Shown here: positions 26,969-35,700 of the stretch, in pieces
Layout: each line of letters opens with the position of its first letter
Position numbering within the stretch: the stretch's first letter is position 1
From: Pseudomonas fluorescens
Lineage (GTDB): Bacteria > Pseudomonadota > Gammaproteobacteria > Pseudomonadales > Pseudomonadaceae
NCBI RefSeq assembly: GCF_902497855.1
Contig: NZ_CABVHU010000016.1
Location: forward strand, 62,001 to 126,000
Length of the DNA: 64,000 nucleotides
Direction of reading: 5' to 3'
Position numbers and translations under genes: made by a program
The notes under the pieces: generated by a model
Databases searched by the model: none
What the model saw: the letters and a program-made list of their open reading frames with translations, nothing else
Told to the model about the DNA's origin: nothing

Positions 26969-26997
26969 TTGCCATAAGTAACTAGTTCGTACATTAT
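26969..26997 (+). promoter_or_regulatory. Candidate gcd promoter with palindrome in spacer
   Basis: TTGCCA (26969-26974), 17 bases, CATTAT (26992-26997). The spacer contains the 8-base palindrome AACTAGTT (26980-26987), which could be a repressor site. Confidence 0.4.
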
Positions 26998-27031
26998 TCC
27001 GCGCTTGTCACAAATGGGGAAAATTTTCGAC

Positions 27032-29389
27032 ATGAATAATTCTGGGGCTGCCGGCGGCAGCAAATGGTTGCTATTGGGGCTGGGTGTCCTGATCGCCTTG
27101 ATCGGGCTTGGCTTGGCCGGCGGCGGTGGTTATCTGATTTCGCTCGGCGGCAGCGCGTACTTCCTGCTGATGGGCCTGGCGATGCTGGTGTCCGGGCTGA
27201 TGATCGCCCGGCGAAAACCGCAGGGCGCATGGCTGTATGGCCTGGCGCTGATCCTGACGGCGATCTGGGCCGTATAGGACGCCGGGTTCGAATACTGGCC
27301 GCTCGTTTCGCGGGTGCTGACCTTCGCGGTGATCGGCCTGGTTGTCGCGTTGATCTACCCGACCCTGGTGCGTGCCTCGGGCACGACTGCAGGCCGTGGC
27401 GCCTACGGCCTGGCTGGCATTCTGGGGGTGGGTGTCGTTGCGACGCTGGCCTACATGTTCGTGCCGACCCCTGTGGTCAAGGCCAGCAGTGAGCCCGCGG
27501 TGACGCCGGTCGCTGCGGGCACTGAACAGAAAGACTGGGCGCATTGGGGCAACACCACCGCCGGCAACCGCTTTGCCGCGCTGGACCAGATCAACAAAGG
27601 CAACATCGACAAACTGCAGGTGGCCTGGACCTTCCGCACCGGCGACATTCCGCAAAGCACCGGTGCCGGCGCCGAAGACCAGAACACGCCGCTGCAAATC
27701 GGCGACACGGTCTACACCTGCACCGCCTACGGCAAAGTCTTTGCCCTGGATGCCGACACCGGCGCCCAGCGCTGGAAGTTCGATCCGCAAGGTACCGCGC
27801 CCAACTGGCAGCGCTGCCGGGGGCTGGGTTACTCCGACGCGAGTGCCGCGCCTGCAGCCGAGCAGCCATCTGCCTGTACCAAACGTCTGTTCCTGCCAAC
27901 CGGCGATGCCCGCCTGATCGCGCTCAACGCCGAAACCGGCCAGCCGTGTGAAGAGTTTGGCAACAAAGGCACGGTCGACCTGACCACCGACATGGGCGAA
28001 GTGAAGCCCGGTTATTACCAGCAGACCTCGACCCCGCTGGTGGCAGGGGACGTGGTGATCATCGGCGGCCGCGTGGCCGATAACTACTCCATCGGCGAGC
28101 CTCCAGGTGTGGTGCGTGCCTACGACGTGCGCAGCGGTGAGCTGGTATGGGCCTGGGATCCGGGTAACCCGAACACCACCAAACGTCCGCCAGCCGGCGA
28201 AACCTATACCCGTGGCACCCCGAACGTCTGGTCGGCCATGTCCTACGATGCCCGTCTCGGTCTGGTTTACCTGCCAACCGGCAACGCCACGCCAGACTTC
28301 TTCGCCGGCCAACGCACGGAATTTGACGACAAGTGGAGTTCGTCCATCGTCGCCATCGACGTGAAGACCGGTCAGGTGCGCTGGCACTTCCAGACCACGC
28401 ACCACGACCTGTGGGACTTCGACCTGCCGGCCCAGCCGCTGCTGTACGACGTGCCTGACGACAAGGGCGGCACCCAGCCAGCCCTGGCGCAAGTCACCAA
28501 ACAGGGCGAAATCTTCCTGCTCAACCGCGAAACCGGCGTGCCGATCGCCCGCGTCGAAGAGCGCCCTGTCCCGCAAGGCAACGTGCCCGGCGAACGCTAC
28601 TCGCCGACCCAGCCGTTCTCGGTGGACATGCCGTCCATCGGCAACAAGACCCTGACCGAATCCGACATGTGGGGCGCCACGCCGTTTGACCAGTTGATGT
28701 GCCGCATCCAGTTCAAAGGCATGCGCCACGAAGGCGTCTACACCCCGCCGGGCATGGACCGCGCCTTGCAGTTCCCCGGTTCCCTGGGTGGCATGAACTG
28801 GGGCAGCGTCTCGGTGGATCCGAACACGAACTACATGTTCGTCAACGACATGCGCCTGGGCCTGGCCAACTACATGATCCCCCGCGACAAGATCGCCGCC
28901 GGGGCCAGCGGAATCGAAATGGGCGTGGTGCCGCAGGAAGGCACACCGTTCGGTGCCATGCGCGAACGCTTCCTCTCGGCGGCCGGCATTCCGTGCCAGA
29001 AACCACCGTTTGGTACCATGTCCGCCATCGACCTCAAGACTCACAAGCTGATGTGGCAGGTACCGGTTGGTACCGTGCAGGACACCGGCCCGTTGGGTAT
29101 TCGCATGCACCTGCCGATTCCGATTGGTATGCCGACCCTGGGTGCCTCTTTGGCGACTCAGTCGGGTCTGTTGTTCTTCGCGGGCACTCAGGATTTCTAC
29201 CTGCGTGCTTTCGATACGGGCAATGGTAATGAGATCTGGAAGTCGCGTTTGCCGGTGGGGAGTCAGTCAGGGCCGATGACCTATGTTTCGCCGAAAACGG
29301 GCAAGCAGTACATTCTGCTGACTGTTGGCGGTGCGCGGCAGTCGCCGGATCGTGGGGATTATGTGATTGCTTACGCCTTGCCTAAATAA
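27032..29389 (+). pseudogene. gcd: Membrane PQQ glucose dehydrogenase, interrupted by in-frame stop
   Basis: Gcd oxidises glucose to gluconolactone on the periplasmic side, passing electrons to ubiquinone. Codons 1-81 (27032-27274) encode the first membrane helices of Gcd. Codon 82 is TAG (27275-27277), where homologues read WAVWDAGFEYW, so a single TGG to TAG change explains it. The same frame continues without other defects to 29389, with the last two helices and the full PQQ beta-propeller. A GTG at 27314 could start a shorter product lacking three helices, but no good ribosome site is seen. PQQ synthesis genes nearby are intact. A sequencing error or recent mutation are both possible. Confidence 0.85.
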
Positions 29390-29410
29390 AGGCTGAGCCC
29401 CTGTACGAAA

Positions 29411-29437
29411 AAGCCGCGCAATTGCGCGGCTTTTTTT
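29411..29437 (+). terminator. Rho-independent terminator of gcd
   Basis: Stem AAGCCGCGCA / TGCGCGGCTT followed by a T run, 22 bases after the gcd stop. Confidence 0.9.
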
Positions 29438-29536
29438 GCTGTGCGAATTGACCTGACGCCATCAACGGGACGTCAGGATGGACAGCGACAGTCACTCGTA
29501 GTCGAATGCGAAATCCAGGGATGCGAGGTGACGCAA

Positions 29537-30184
29537 ATGACGAAAAAGATGCCTCCCGCTGTACGGGACCATGCATTGCAGATTGCACATCACGAAATGG
29601 CGCACTACGTCATGGCCCGTGCCTTGGGGTTTGCAACGGGTGGCGTGACCCTGACAGTGACCATGGACTTGAGGCATCAAGGGGGCGCTATCATCACCTT
29701 GGCGCGGTCAATTTCGTCGGTAGATGCGATGAAAGAGTATTTGCAAGCCCGAATGATGGTCCTCTTGGCGGGCGCCATGGGGCAGACCTTATCTTCAACA
29801 CATTCGCCCAGGAAACTCGTCGATAAGCCGAAAGCCACAATCATCCTCAAAGGAGGCCTTGGGGCGGAGCAGGATTACGCAAAAGTAAGAGAGTTGCAGC
29901 AACTGCTACGCAACATCGCCTACCCCGATACAGATCTCGCGTCGTCTGATCGCATAACGGCGGAGCTTAAAGAGATTACTAATCGCGTGTGGCTGCGGAC
30001 TCAAGAAATCGTGGAGGCGTTGGCCGATACGATTACCGAATTGGCATTGGCGTTGGTGGACGGCATGGTCATGGTGGAGCAGTGGGGAAGGGCGGGGGAT
30101 ACGTATGAGGTTGTGTTGACGGGGGGAATGCTTGAACGGCTGCGGTCGGTGCAGGCTATTCCGGCGTTAAAGGTTTGGACGTAG
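29537..30184 (+). CDS. Orphan M41 (FtsH-like) zinc metallopeptidase domain protein
   Basis: The 215 aa protein has a zinc motif HEMAH (residues 19-23, in IAHHEMAHYVMARALG). It then has MVLLAGAMGQTL and an Asp in GGLGAEQDYAKV that fits the third zinc ligand position of FtsH proteases. It lacks the AAA ATPase and membrane helices of FtsH, so it is a stand-alone peptidase domain. Start at 29537 has GAGGTG six bases upstream; the frame is open to 29441 without a better start. GC content looks lower than in its neighbours and it sits in an accessory patch. Substrate and role unknown. Confidence 0.7.
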   Translation: MTKKMPPAVRDHALQIAHHEMAHYVMARALGFATGGVTLTVTMDLRHQGGAIITLARSISSVDAMKEYLQARMMVLLAGAMGQTLSSTHSPRKLVDKPKATIILKGGLGAEQDYAKVRELQQLLRNIAYPDTDLASSDRITAELKEITNRVWLRTQEIVEALADTITELALALVDGMVMVEQWGRAGDTYEVVLTGGMLERLRSVQAIPALKVWT

Positions 30185-30187
30185 AAA

Positions 30188-30382
30188 CGTTGGTTGCTCC
30201 AGTTTGAAACCAACGCTATTGTTGCGTCGTCAGCACAGACCGGAACCTTGGAAGCAAGGGGTGTTGATTTCGGTGGCGCAAGCCACTCCTAGCCAGTGAG
30301 CGGGATAAGCGGGAAACCGTGAAAGGAGAGGCCGATATTCAGATTCACAAGAAGCCTTGATGCGAAAGCATCGAGGCTTTTT
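30188..30382 (+). ncRNA. Candidate structured RNA with terminal Rho-independent terminator
   Basis: Within 195 bases I see five stem-loops: CGTTGGTT/AACCAACG (30188-30215); CCTTG-GAAG-CAAGG (30246-30259); GTGGC-GCAA-GCCAC (30273-30286); CGG-GAAA-CCG (30310-30319); and a 12-base stem with a GAAA loop running into a T tract (30352-30382). Three loops are of GNRA type. The region starts four bases after the metallopeptidase stop. It could be that gene's 3' UTR or a separate small RNA. No known family recognised. Confidence 0.4.
30352..30382 (+). terminator. Rho-independent terminator
   Basis: AAGCCTTGATGC / GCATCGAGGCTT with a GAAA loop, then TTT; closes the metallopeptidase transcript or the candidate RNA. 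Confidence 0.85.
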
Positions 30383-30462
30383 GCTATCTATCAGGCGTCA
30401 TTGCGTTGCATTTAGATCGTTGCCGAAGTGGGATGCAGCAGTCGCAATCCCGATCATGACTT

Positions 30463-30486
30463 GAAAGCCCCGACCGTTTCGGGGCT
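30463..30486 (-). terminator. Rho-independent terminator of DUF3077 gene
   Basis: Minus-strand stem AGCCCCGA / TCGGGGCT followed by a short T run, 23 bases beyond the stop of the DUF3077 gene. Confidence 0.7.
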
Positions 30487-30508
30487 CTTCCCGCTGCTTG
30501 ATTCACCG

Positions 30509-30811
30509 TTATTTTTCGGATGCCATCCGAGCCGGCTCCCGCGTCAGCACCTTCACCACATCATCAATCACCGCTTTGCTCATCGTTGTCAGATAGTGCG
30601 CGGCCCATGCGTGGCGATCGGAGTCTTGGGCGTAGGCGGCATCGACGGTCAGGGATTTGGCGAGGAACAGCAGGTTGGAGGCTTGGGCCAGGGCGTCGGC
30701 GATGGGGACGTTGCGGCAGACGTGGAACAGCGGTTGGTCCGAGAGATACAGGAAGGGGGTGAAGCCGATGGTTTTCAGTTCTGAATGATCAGATGGATTT
30801 GCTTTTGTCAT
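30509..30811 (-). CDS. DUF3077 family small protein
   Basis: The 100 aa protein resembles the DUF3077 family common in fluorescent pseudomonads, often in several copies per genome. The recognisable part is FHVCRNVPIADALAQASNLLFLAKSLTVDAA, split across residues 28-60. AAGGAG lies seven bases upstream of the ATG at 30811, so the longer frame to 31102 is rejected. The function is unknown. Its upstream leader holds unusual interleaved inverted repeats. Confidence 0.75.
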   Translation of the reverse strand: MTKANPSDHSELKTIGFTPFLYLSDQPLFHVCRNVPIADALAQASNLLFLAKSLTVDAAYAQDSDRHAWAAHYLTTMSKAVIDDVVKVLTREPARMASEK

Positions 30812-30846
30812 GATGTAACTCCTTGGCTTAAAGAGCTGCCTCGTTC

Positions 30847-30939
30847 GTTTCCAAGCGAATGGGTGGCAGCTGTGCGCAGGTTGGAAACCGGGAGCCAAGG
30901 AAACCGGCACGTCCGAAGACGTCCCACGCACAGCTGCCA
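30847..30939. repeat. Interleaved inverted repeats upstream of DUF3077 gene
   Basis: Two perfect inverted repeats interlock: GTTTCCAA (30847-30854) with TTGGAAAC (30881-30888), and TGGCAGCTGTGCG (30864-30876) with CGCACAGCTGCCA (30927-30939). The order A-B-A'-B' is the topology of a pseudoknot. A further GTTTCCAAGC copy lies at 31011-31020 and could compete for the same partner. Confidence 0.6.
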
Positions 30940-31381
30940 TAACACTGAGTCGCAGCCGTAAAAACGTCTGGAGTCGTGATGGGACTGTTGCGCTTGACTT
31001 GACTAGACGGGTTTCCAAGCCCGATCGCTGAATGGTCAGCGACGTCCGGAGAGTATCCCGCCGAAGAAAAGCCCAACAAGGCATCAAAGTGCCCAAATGC
31101 AATTTTCGGAGTTTGCCTACAAGGTCCTAGGACGTCATCCGATATTTCGGCACCTTCAGTAAACAACACTTAAACGCAAAACATGCAAACGGCTTGTATT
31201 TGAAGCTTCTTGACAGCATTTCGCGCGTGTCATCGATCTGCCATCGCTCAGCAGTCAATTGCGAGCCAGGCGCCACGTTCAGGATCGATCGAAACTCTCG
31301 TTAACAATTTCAGCACGGAGCGAGGGTGGTCGGACGGCCTTTTTAGCTCATAAAGTTATTCCCTTGAGATCATATTCTCGA

Positions 31382-31459
31382 AGGGCATATTGCCTGGCGG
31401 ATAAATTGTCTGATGCATATTTGAAAACACTGCGCAAAGAGGGCCGCAATGATGGCTAA
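31382..31459 (+). pseudogene. C-terminal remnant of a HigB/RelE-type toxin gene
   Basis: The last 25 codons read ADKLSDAYLKTLRKEGRNDG and end in a stop overlapping the antitoxin start. This resembles the C-terminus of HigB-like toxins (ADxLYDxHLxxLxxEG). Upstream in the same frame (from 31259) no recognisable toxin core is found, so the gene is a remnant. Confidence 0.5.
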
Positions 31460-31702
31460 GAAATTTGCTGAACTTCAAGCTCGCATGACGCCGGAATCTC
31501 GAGCTAATGTAGAGCAGCAGTACCAAAAGCATCTGAAAGAAATGCCCCTGCACCAGTTGCGTAAGGCCCAAGAGTTGAGCCAAGAGACCTTGGCCAAAAC
31601 GCTGCACATCAACCAGGCTACGATCTCCAGGATGGAGCGACGTACCGACATGTACATCAGTACGCTGCGCGACAGGTAAAGATCGAAAACTTTGCAAGCT
31701 GA
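31449..31702 (+). pseudogene. Decayed HigA/Xre-type antitoxin
   Basis: The frame from 31449 encodes MAKKFAELQARMTPESRANV and a helix-turn-helix (LSQETLAKTLHINQATISRMERRTDM, about residues 43-68), then stops after TLRDR at 31679. Shifting by one frame, 31676-31702 reads VKIENFAS followed by a stop, which looks like the normal end of these antitoxins. The middle segment (typically about 20-25 residues) is missing, so an out-of-frame internal deletion is the simplest explanation. The DNA-binding part could still be made as a 76-residue protein. Confidence 0.6.
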
Positions 31703-31740
31703 GCAATAAAAAAGCATCTGCAAAACCCAATCGCCAAATA

Positions 31741-31768
31741 CGAAAAAGCCGCGCATTTAGCGGTTTTT
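31741..31768 (+). terminator. Weak Rho-independent terminator after antitoxin remnant
   Basis: AAGCCGC / GCGGTTT stem with a seven-base A/T-rich loop and T run. Confidence 0.55.
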
Positions 31769-31918
31769 TTGTTTGTCTCGTCCAAAAATCAGATGCGTAT
31801 CTATTTCAGGACGCGTGATGGGCATCATTTTCGGAAGCGTCTGACATACACGGCGGCGGTCTCTTGTTGATCATTGGTTCTTTTTCGTGGCGTCGAGCCT
31901 TGGCTAGAGGTTGGCGGA

Positions 31919-32464
31919 ATGGAGACCGAAGTGACCGCCTATTTTCCAGTGCTGATCATTGGTGATCAGACTTACGATTTTGCTCACCTTGAACCGTTCA
32001 CCTTCACGATTGCGAGTCAGTTGGCCGGGCGTGATTTGCGCGTGCACGTCACTTTTTCGAGCCACTGTTTCAGCCAGGGTTACGATCAGGCGACGCATCC
32101 GGTCGGGGAGCCGATCATTCTCGACGGTGCCGGACGACCGCGCACTTTCTGTGCAATCCGATTCCGGTTGTCATTGGAACTGCCGACGGTGATCCAGGGG
32201 TTAAACCATCCCCGGTCCAAAGTCCGTGAGACCGCTGCGCGGCGCAACTGGGCATACTCTATGACGATTCAGGACCCGGCCGGGCCTTACCACGTGTTCT
32301 TTGAGATACGTCGTGCCGCCAAGGAAAAGCCGCAGGATCTTAATCTGGTAGTTGAGAGTGCTTACCACCAAACCGAACAGCCGCCGAGGCTGCTGGGCAA
32401 GATGGGGTTTATTTTGCTGTGCGGTAAGGTCTACCTGCGGCAAGCGAGCTCGACCAAGCGCTAG
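31919..32464 (+). CDS. Conserved hypothetical protein of Pseudomonas accessory type
   Basis: The 181 aa soluble protein begins METEVTAYFPVLIIGDQTYDF. It has a Cys-rich middle (HVTFSSHCF, RTFCAIRFRLSLELPTVI) and a well-structured C-terminal part (PYHVFFEIRRA, LGKMGFILLCGKVY). There is no signal peptide, membrane helix or known motif. I believe similar proteins occur sporadically in pseudomonads, but I cannot name a family. Start at 31919 is supported by GAGG eight bases upstream, and the frame is open to 31874. It ends at a clear terminator. Confidence 0.65.
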   Translation: METEVTAYFPVLIIGDQTYDFAHLEPFTFTIASQLAGRDLRVHVTFSSHCFSQGYDQATHPVGEPIILDGAGRPRTFCAIRFRLSLELPTVIQGLNHPRSKVRETAARRNWAYSMTIQDPAGPYHVFFEIRRAAKEKPQDLNLVVESAYHQTEQPPRLLGKMGFILLCGKVYLRQASSTKR

Positions 32465-32475
32465 GGGCTGAAACG

Positions 32476-32502
32476 AAAAAAGACGCCGTAGGCGTCTTTT
32501 TC
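32476..32502 (+). terminator. Rho-independent terminator
   Basis: AAAAAGACGCC / GGCGTCTTTTT around GTA, 11 bases after the preceding stop codon. The rest of the gap to the tRNA (32503-32653) shows nothing recognisable. Confidence 0.9.
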
Positions 32503-32653
32503 GATTCGGTAAAGCAGATCCGGACACCACTTGCGAACCGCCTTGCGCGGTTACAGCTTTCGCTGCTGGGAAGCGCTCAATCTCATCCGGTCAGTCGCTT
32601 CGACGAGTCAAATCTAATGAAAGTAAATATTCACGTCAATCATTAATTCGTCG

Positions 32654-32678
32654 AAAGCCGCGCATTGCGCGGCTTTCT
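32654..32678. terminator. Hairpin at 3' side of tRNA-Ile2
   Basis: Perfect stem GAAAGCCGCGC / GCGCGGCTTTC around ATT, five bases beyond the tRNA 3' end; probably terminates the tRNA transcript on the minus strand. Confidence 0.6.
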
Positions 32679-32682
32679 TGTT

Positions 32683-32759
32683 TGGTGGGCCCACACGGAC
32701 TTGAACCGTGGACCAAAGGATTATGAGTCCTCTGCTCTAACCAACTGAGCTATAGGCCC
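32683..32759 (-). tRNA. tRNA-Ile2 (anticodon CAT, lysidine type)
   Basis: The 77-base cloverleaf has acceptor GGGCCTA pairing with TGGGCCC, D-arm AGCTCAGTTGGTTAGAGC, anticodon loop CTCATAA, T-arm GGTTCAAGTCC and encoded CCA. The CAT anticodon with the stem bases GGACTCATAATCC resembles tRNA-Ile2, whose C34 is changed to lysidine by TilS to read AUA, rather than tRNA-Met. The gene lies between the accessory patch and rmcA. Confidence 0.9.
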
Positions 32760-32774
32760 TCAGTAGGCCGCGGA

Positions 32775-35700
32775 TTATAGCGATGGTTTCCCGGCTGTGC
32801 TATCCGAAAAATCCAATTTGGCTGTACGAAGAAACGTCGCTGCGAATTCGGCTGGTTGCAATGGCAGGCTGACGATGTAGCCCTGGATCTGTTCACAGCC
32901 CTCCGCGGTGAGGAATTGCTGCTGCGCGAGGGTCTCGACGCCCTCGGCGATCACGGTGAATTGCATGCTGCGGCCCAGGGCGATGATGGCGCGAACGATG
33001 GCTGCATCGTGGGGATCGTCCGGCAAGCCGCGGACGAAGGACTGGTCGATCTTGAGGATGTCCAGGGGCAGGCGTTTGAGGTAGCTCAGGGACGAGTAGC
33101 CGGTGCCGAAGTCGTCGATCGCCAGTTGCACGCCCAGGTGTTTGAGTTGATGCAGCACTGCCAGCGCTTCTTCGGCCTGGCTCATGATGAAGTTTTCGGT
33201 GATTTCCAGTTGCAGGAAATCAGGGCGCAGGCCGTTGTCCTTGAGCAATTGTTCGATGCGGCCGAGCAGGTTCGGCTGGCGCAGTTGCGCGCCGGCGAGG
33301 TTGACCGACAGTGGGCCGAGGCATTCGTAAACCTGGTTCCATTCGTACATCTGCCGGCAGGCGGTCTCGAGTACCCAGTCGCCGATTTGCAGGATCATGC
33401 CGTTTTCTTCGGCCAGGGGAATGAAGTGCTCCGGCGGCACATCGCCGAAGGTCGGATGACGCCAGCGAATGAGTGCTTCAGCGCCGACCAGGCGATGGTT
33501 GTCCAGGCTGATCTTGGGCTGATAGTGCAGGAACAGTTCATTGCGTTCGATGGCGCGTCGCAGTTCGTGCTCCAGCGCGACGCGCTCGCTGGCTTGGGCG
33601 GTGAGGTCGCGGGTGTAGCTTTCGACCCGATTGCGCCCCTTGGCTTTGGAGCGATACATCGCCGCATCGGCGTTCTTGACCAGGGTGGCGACGTCACAGC
33701 CGTCCTTGGGGTAGAGGCTGGTGCCAATGCTGGCACTGATGAAAAACTCGTGCACGCCGGCCTGGAAGGGCGCGCTGAAGCAATTGAGCAGCTTGGTCGC
33801 GATGTTGTCGGCGTCGCTGGATTGCTGCAGGCCGGGGAGCAGGATGATGAATTCGTCGCCGCCCAGGCGCGCCACGGTATCGATGTCGCGCAACTGTTCC
33901 TTGAGGCGCACGGCGATGCCTTTGAGCAACAGGTCGCCGACCGGGTGCCCCAGGCTGTCGTTGATGTGTTTGAAGCGGTCCAGGTCGAGGAACAGCACGG
34001 CGCCCTGGCCCCCGTTTTCCTGTTGGTTGTTGAGCGCGGTCAGCAGCCGGCTTTCGAACAGGGTGCGGTTCGGCAGGCCGGTCAACGGGTCGTGGTGCGC
34101 CTGGTAATCGAGCTTGGCCTGGGCGTGCTTGAGGCTGGAAATGTCCGCGAACACGGCCACAAAGTGGGTGATGAATTTGTCCCGGTTGCGCACCGCGCTG
34201 ATGGTCAGCCAGCTCGGGTAGAGCTCGCCGTTCTTGCGTCGATTGGAAATCTCGCCCTGCCAATGCCCTTCGGCGGTCAGTTGGTGCCACATGGCGGCAT
34301 AGAACGCGCTGTCGTGCAGGCCGGAGGCGAGCAGGCGAGGGGTGTGGCCCAATGCTTCGCTCTCGCTGTAGCCGGTGATTTCGGTAAACGCGCGATTGAC
34401 CGCGCTGATGTGTTGTTGAGTGTCGGTGATCAACACCCCTTCGGCCGTGCTTTCGAACACGGTGGCAGCCTGTTGCAGTTTCTCCTGCATCAAGTGCCGC
34501 TCGGTGATGTCTCGGGCGATGGTCAGCATGCAATCTTCGTCGCCGATCGGCAGTGGCCGGCTGGAGACTTCGCAGAGGCGGATCTGGCCGTCGCTGCGGC
34601 GGATGTGGCAGCTGAAGTCGCGGACGAAACCGTCACGGTGCAGCAGGTCGAGCATCTGTTTGCGTTCGTTGAGGTTGACCCAGATCCCCAGCTCGAGCGC
34701 CGAGCGATCCACGGACATCGCGCTGTTGAAGCCGGTGATGCGACTAAACCCTTCGTTGACCTCCAGCAGCAAGCCGTCGCTTTGCCGGGACAGCAGCAAA
34801 CCGTCGGGGGAGGCATGGAAAGCCTTGGCGAATTTCTCTTCGGAGGTTTGCAGCTGTTGTTGGGTTTCCTTGAGCTGACTGATGTCGCGCACGACGACCA
34901 CCAGCGCAGGGGTGGTGTCGAGGTCGAAGGGTTCGGCGGAAATCAGGCCGGTAAACACTTGGCCATTGTTGCGGCGAAAGGGCATCTCCAGGTTACGAAT
35001 GCTGCCGGCCTGCAACCGCTGCAACAAGCCCGGCCCGACGCCGGGGATGCCCCAGATGTTCAGGTCGGTGGCGGACCGGCCGATGACGTCTTCAGCCTTG
35101 AGGCCGATCTGTTCTTCGAACGCGTTGTTGACCTCCAGCAAACAGCCGTCGGAAAGCCGCGCGATGACCAGGATGTCCGGGCATTGCTGGAATACCGAGG
35201 CGAACTTCTGTTCCGACAGGCGCAATGCTTCTTCGGTGCGCTTGGCATCGCTGATGTCGATCATCAGCCCGCGCATCACCGGTTCATGGCCGTGCTCGAT
35301 CAGGCTGACGATGTCACGCACCCACAGACAACGGCCGTCGGCGGTGATGACCCGGTAATCGAGGGAATGATCGCGCCCGGCGAGGACTTCCTGATCGCAG
35401 AAGGTCTGGGCGCGGGTCAGGTCAGCGGGGTGAATGATGTTGCGCCAGAAGCCCGGAATCAGCCAGTGGGACAGGGGGTAGCCTAGCAGGGCCTCGGCAT
35501 GGGGCGAGACGTAGCTGTAGGTGAAATCGGTGATCCTTGCTTCCCAGGCGATGGCCGAAAGACTTTCTACCAGTCCGCGGTAGTGGTATTCGCTGCTGCG
35601 CAACTCCTGTTCCAGATCGACCCGGCGGGCGATTTCCGAACTCAGCCGACGGTTGATCCGTATCACCACGGCCAGCACACTGATCAACAGCAGTAAACCG

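Noticed and set aside
27005..29389. Two separate genes, a small membrane protein and a soluble PQQ enzyme
   Set aside because: The frame is the same on both sides of the TAG and the intervening 12 codons match Gcd, so it is one gene with a stop.
29441..32682. Complete integrative element with attachment repeats
   Set aside because: No integrase, no duplicate of the tRNA 3' end and no transposase were found by eye.
32683..32759. tRNA-Met
   Set aside because: The anticodon is CAT, but the stem and acceptor resemble tRNA-Ile2, with GGACTCATAATCC as in ileX-type genes.
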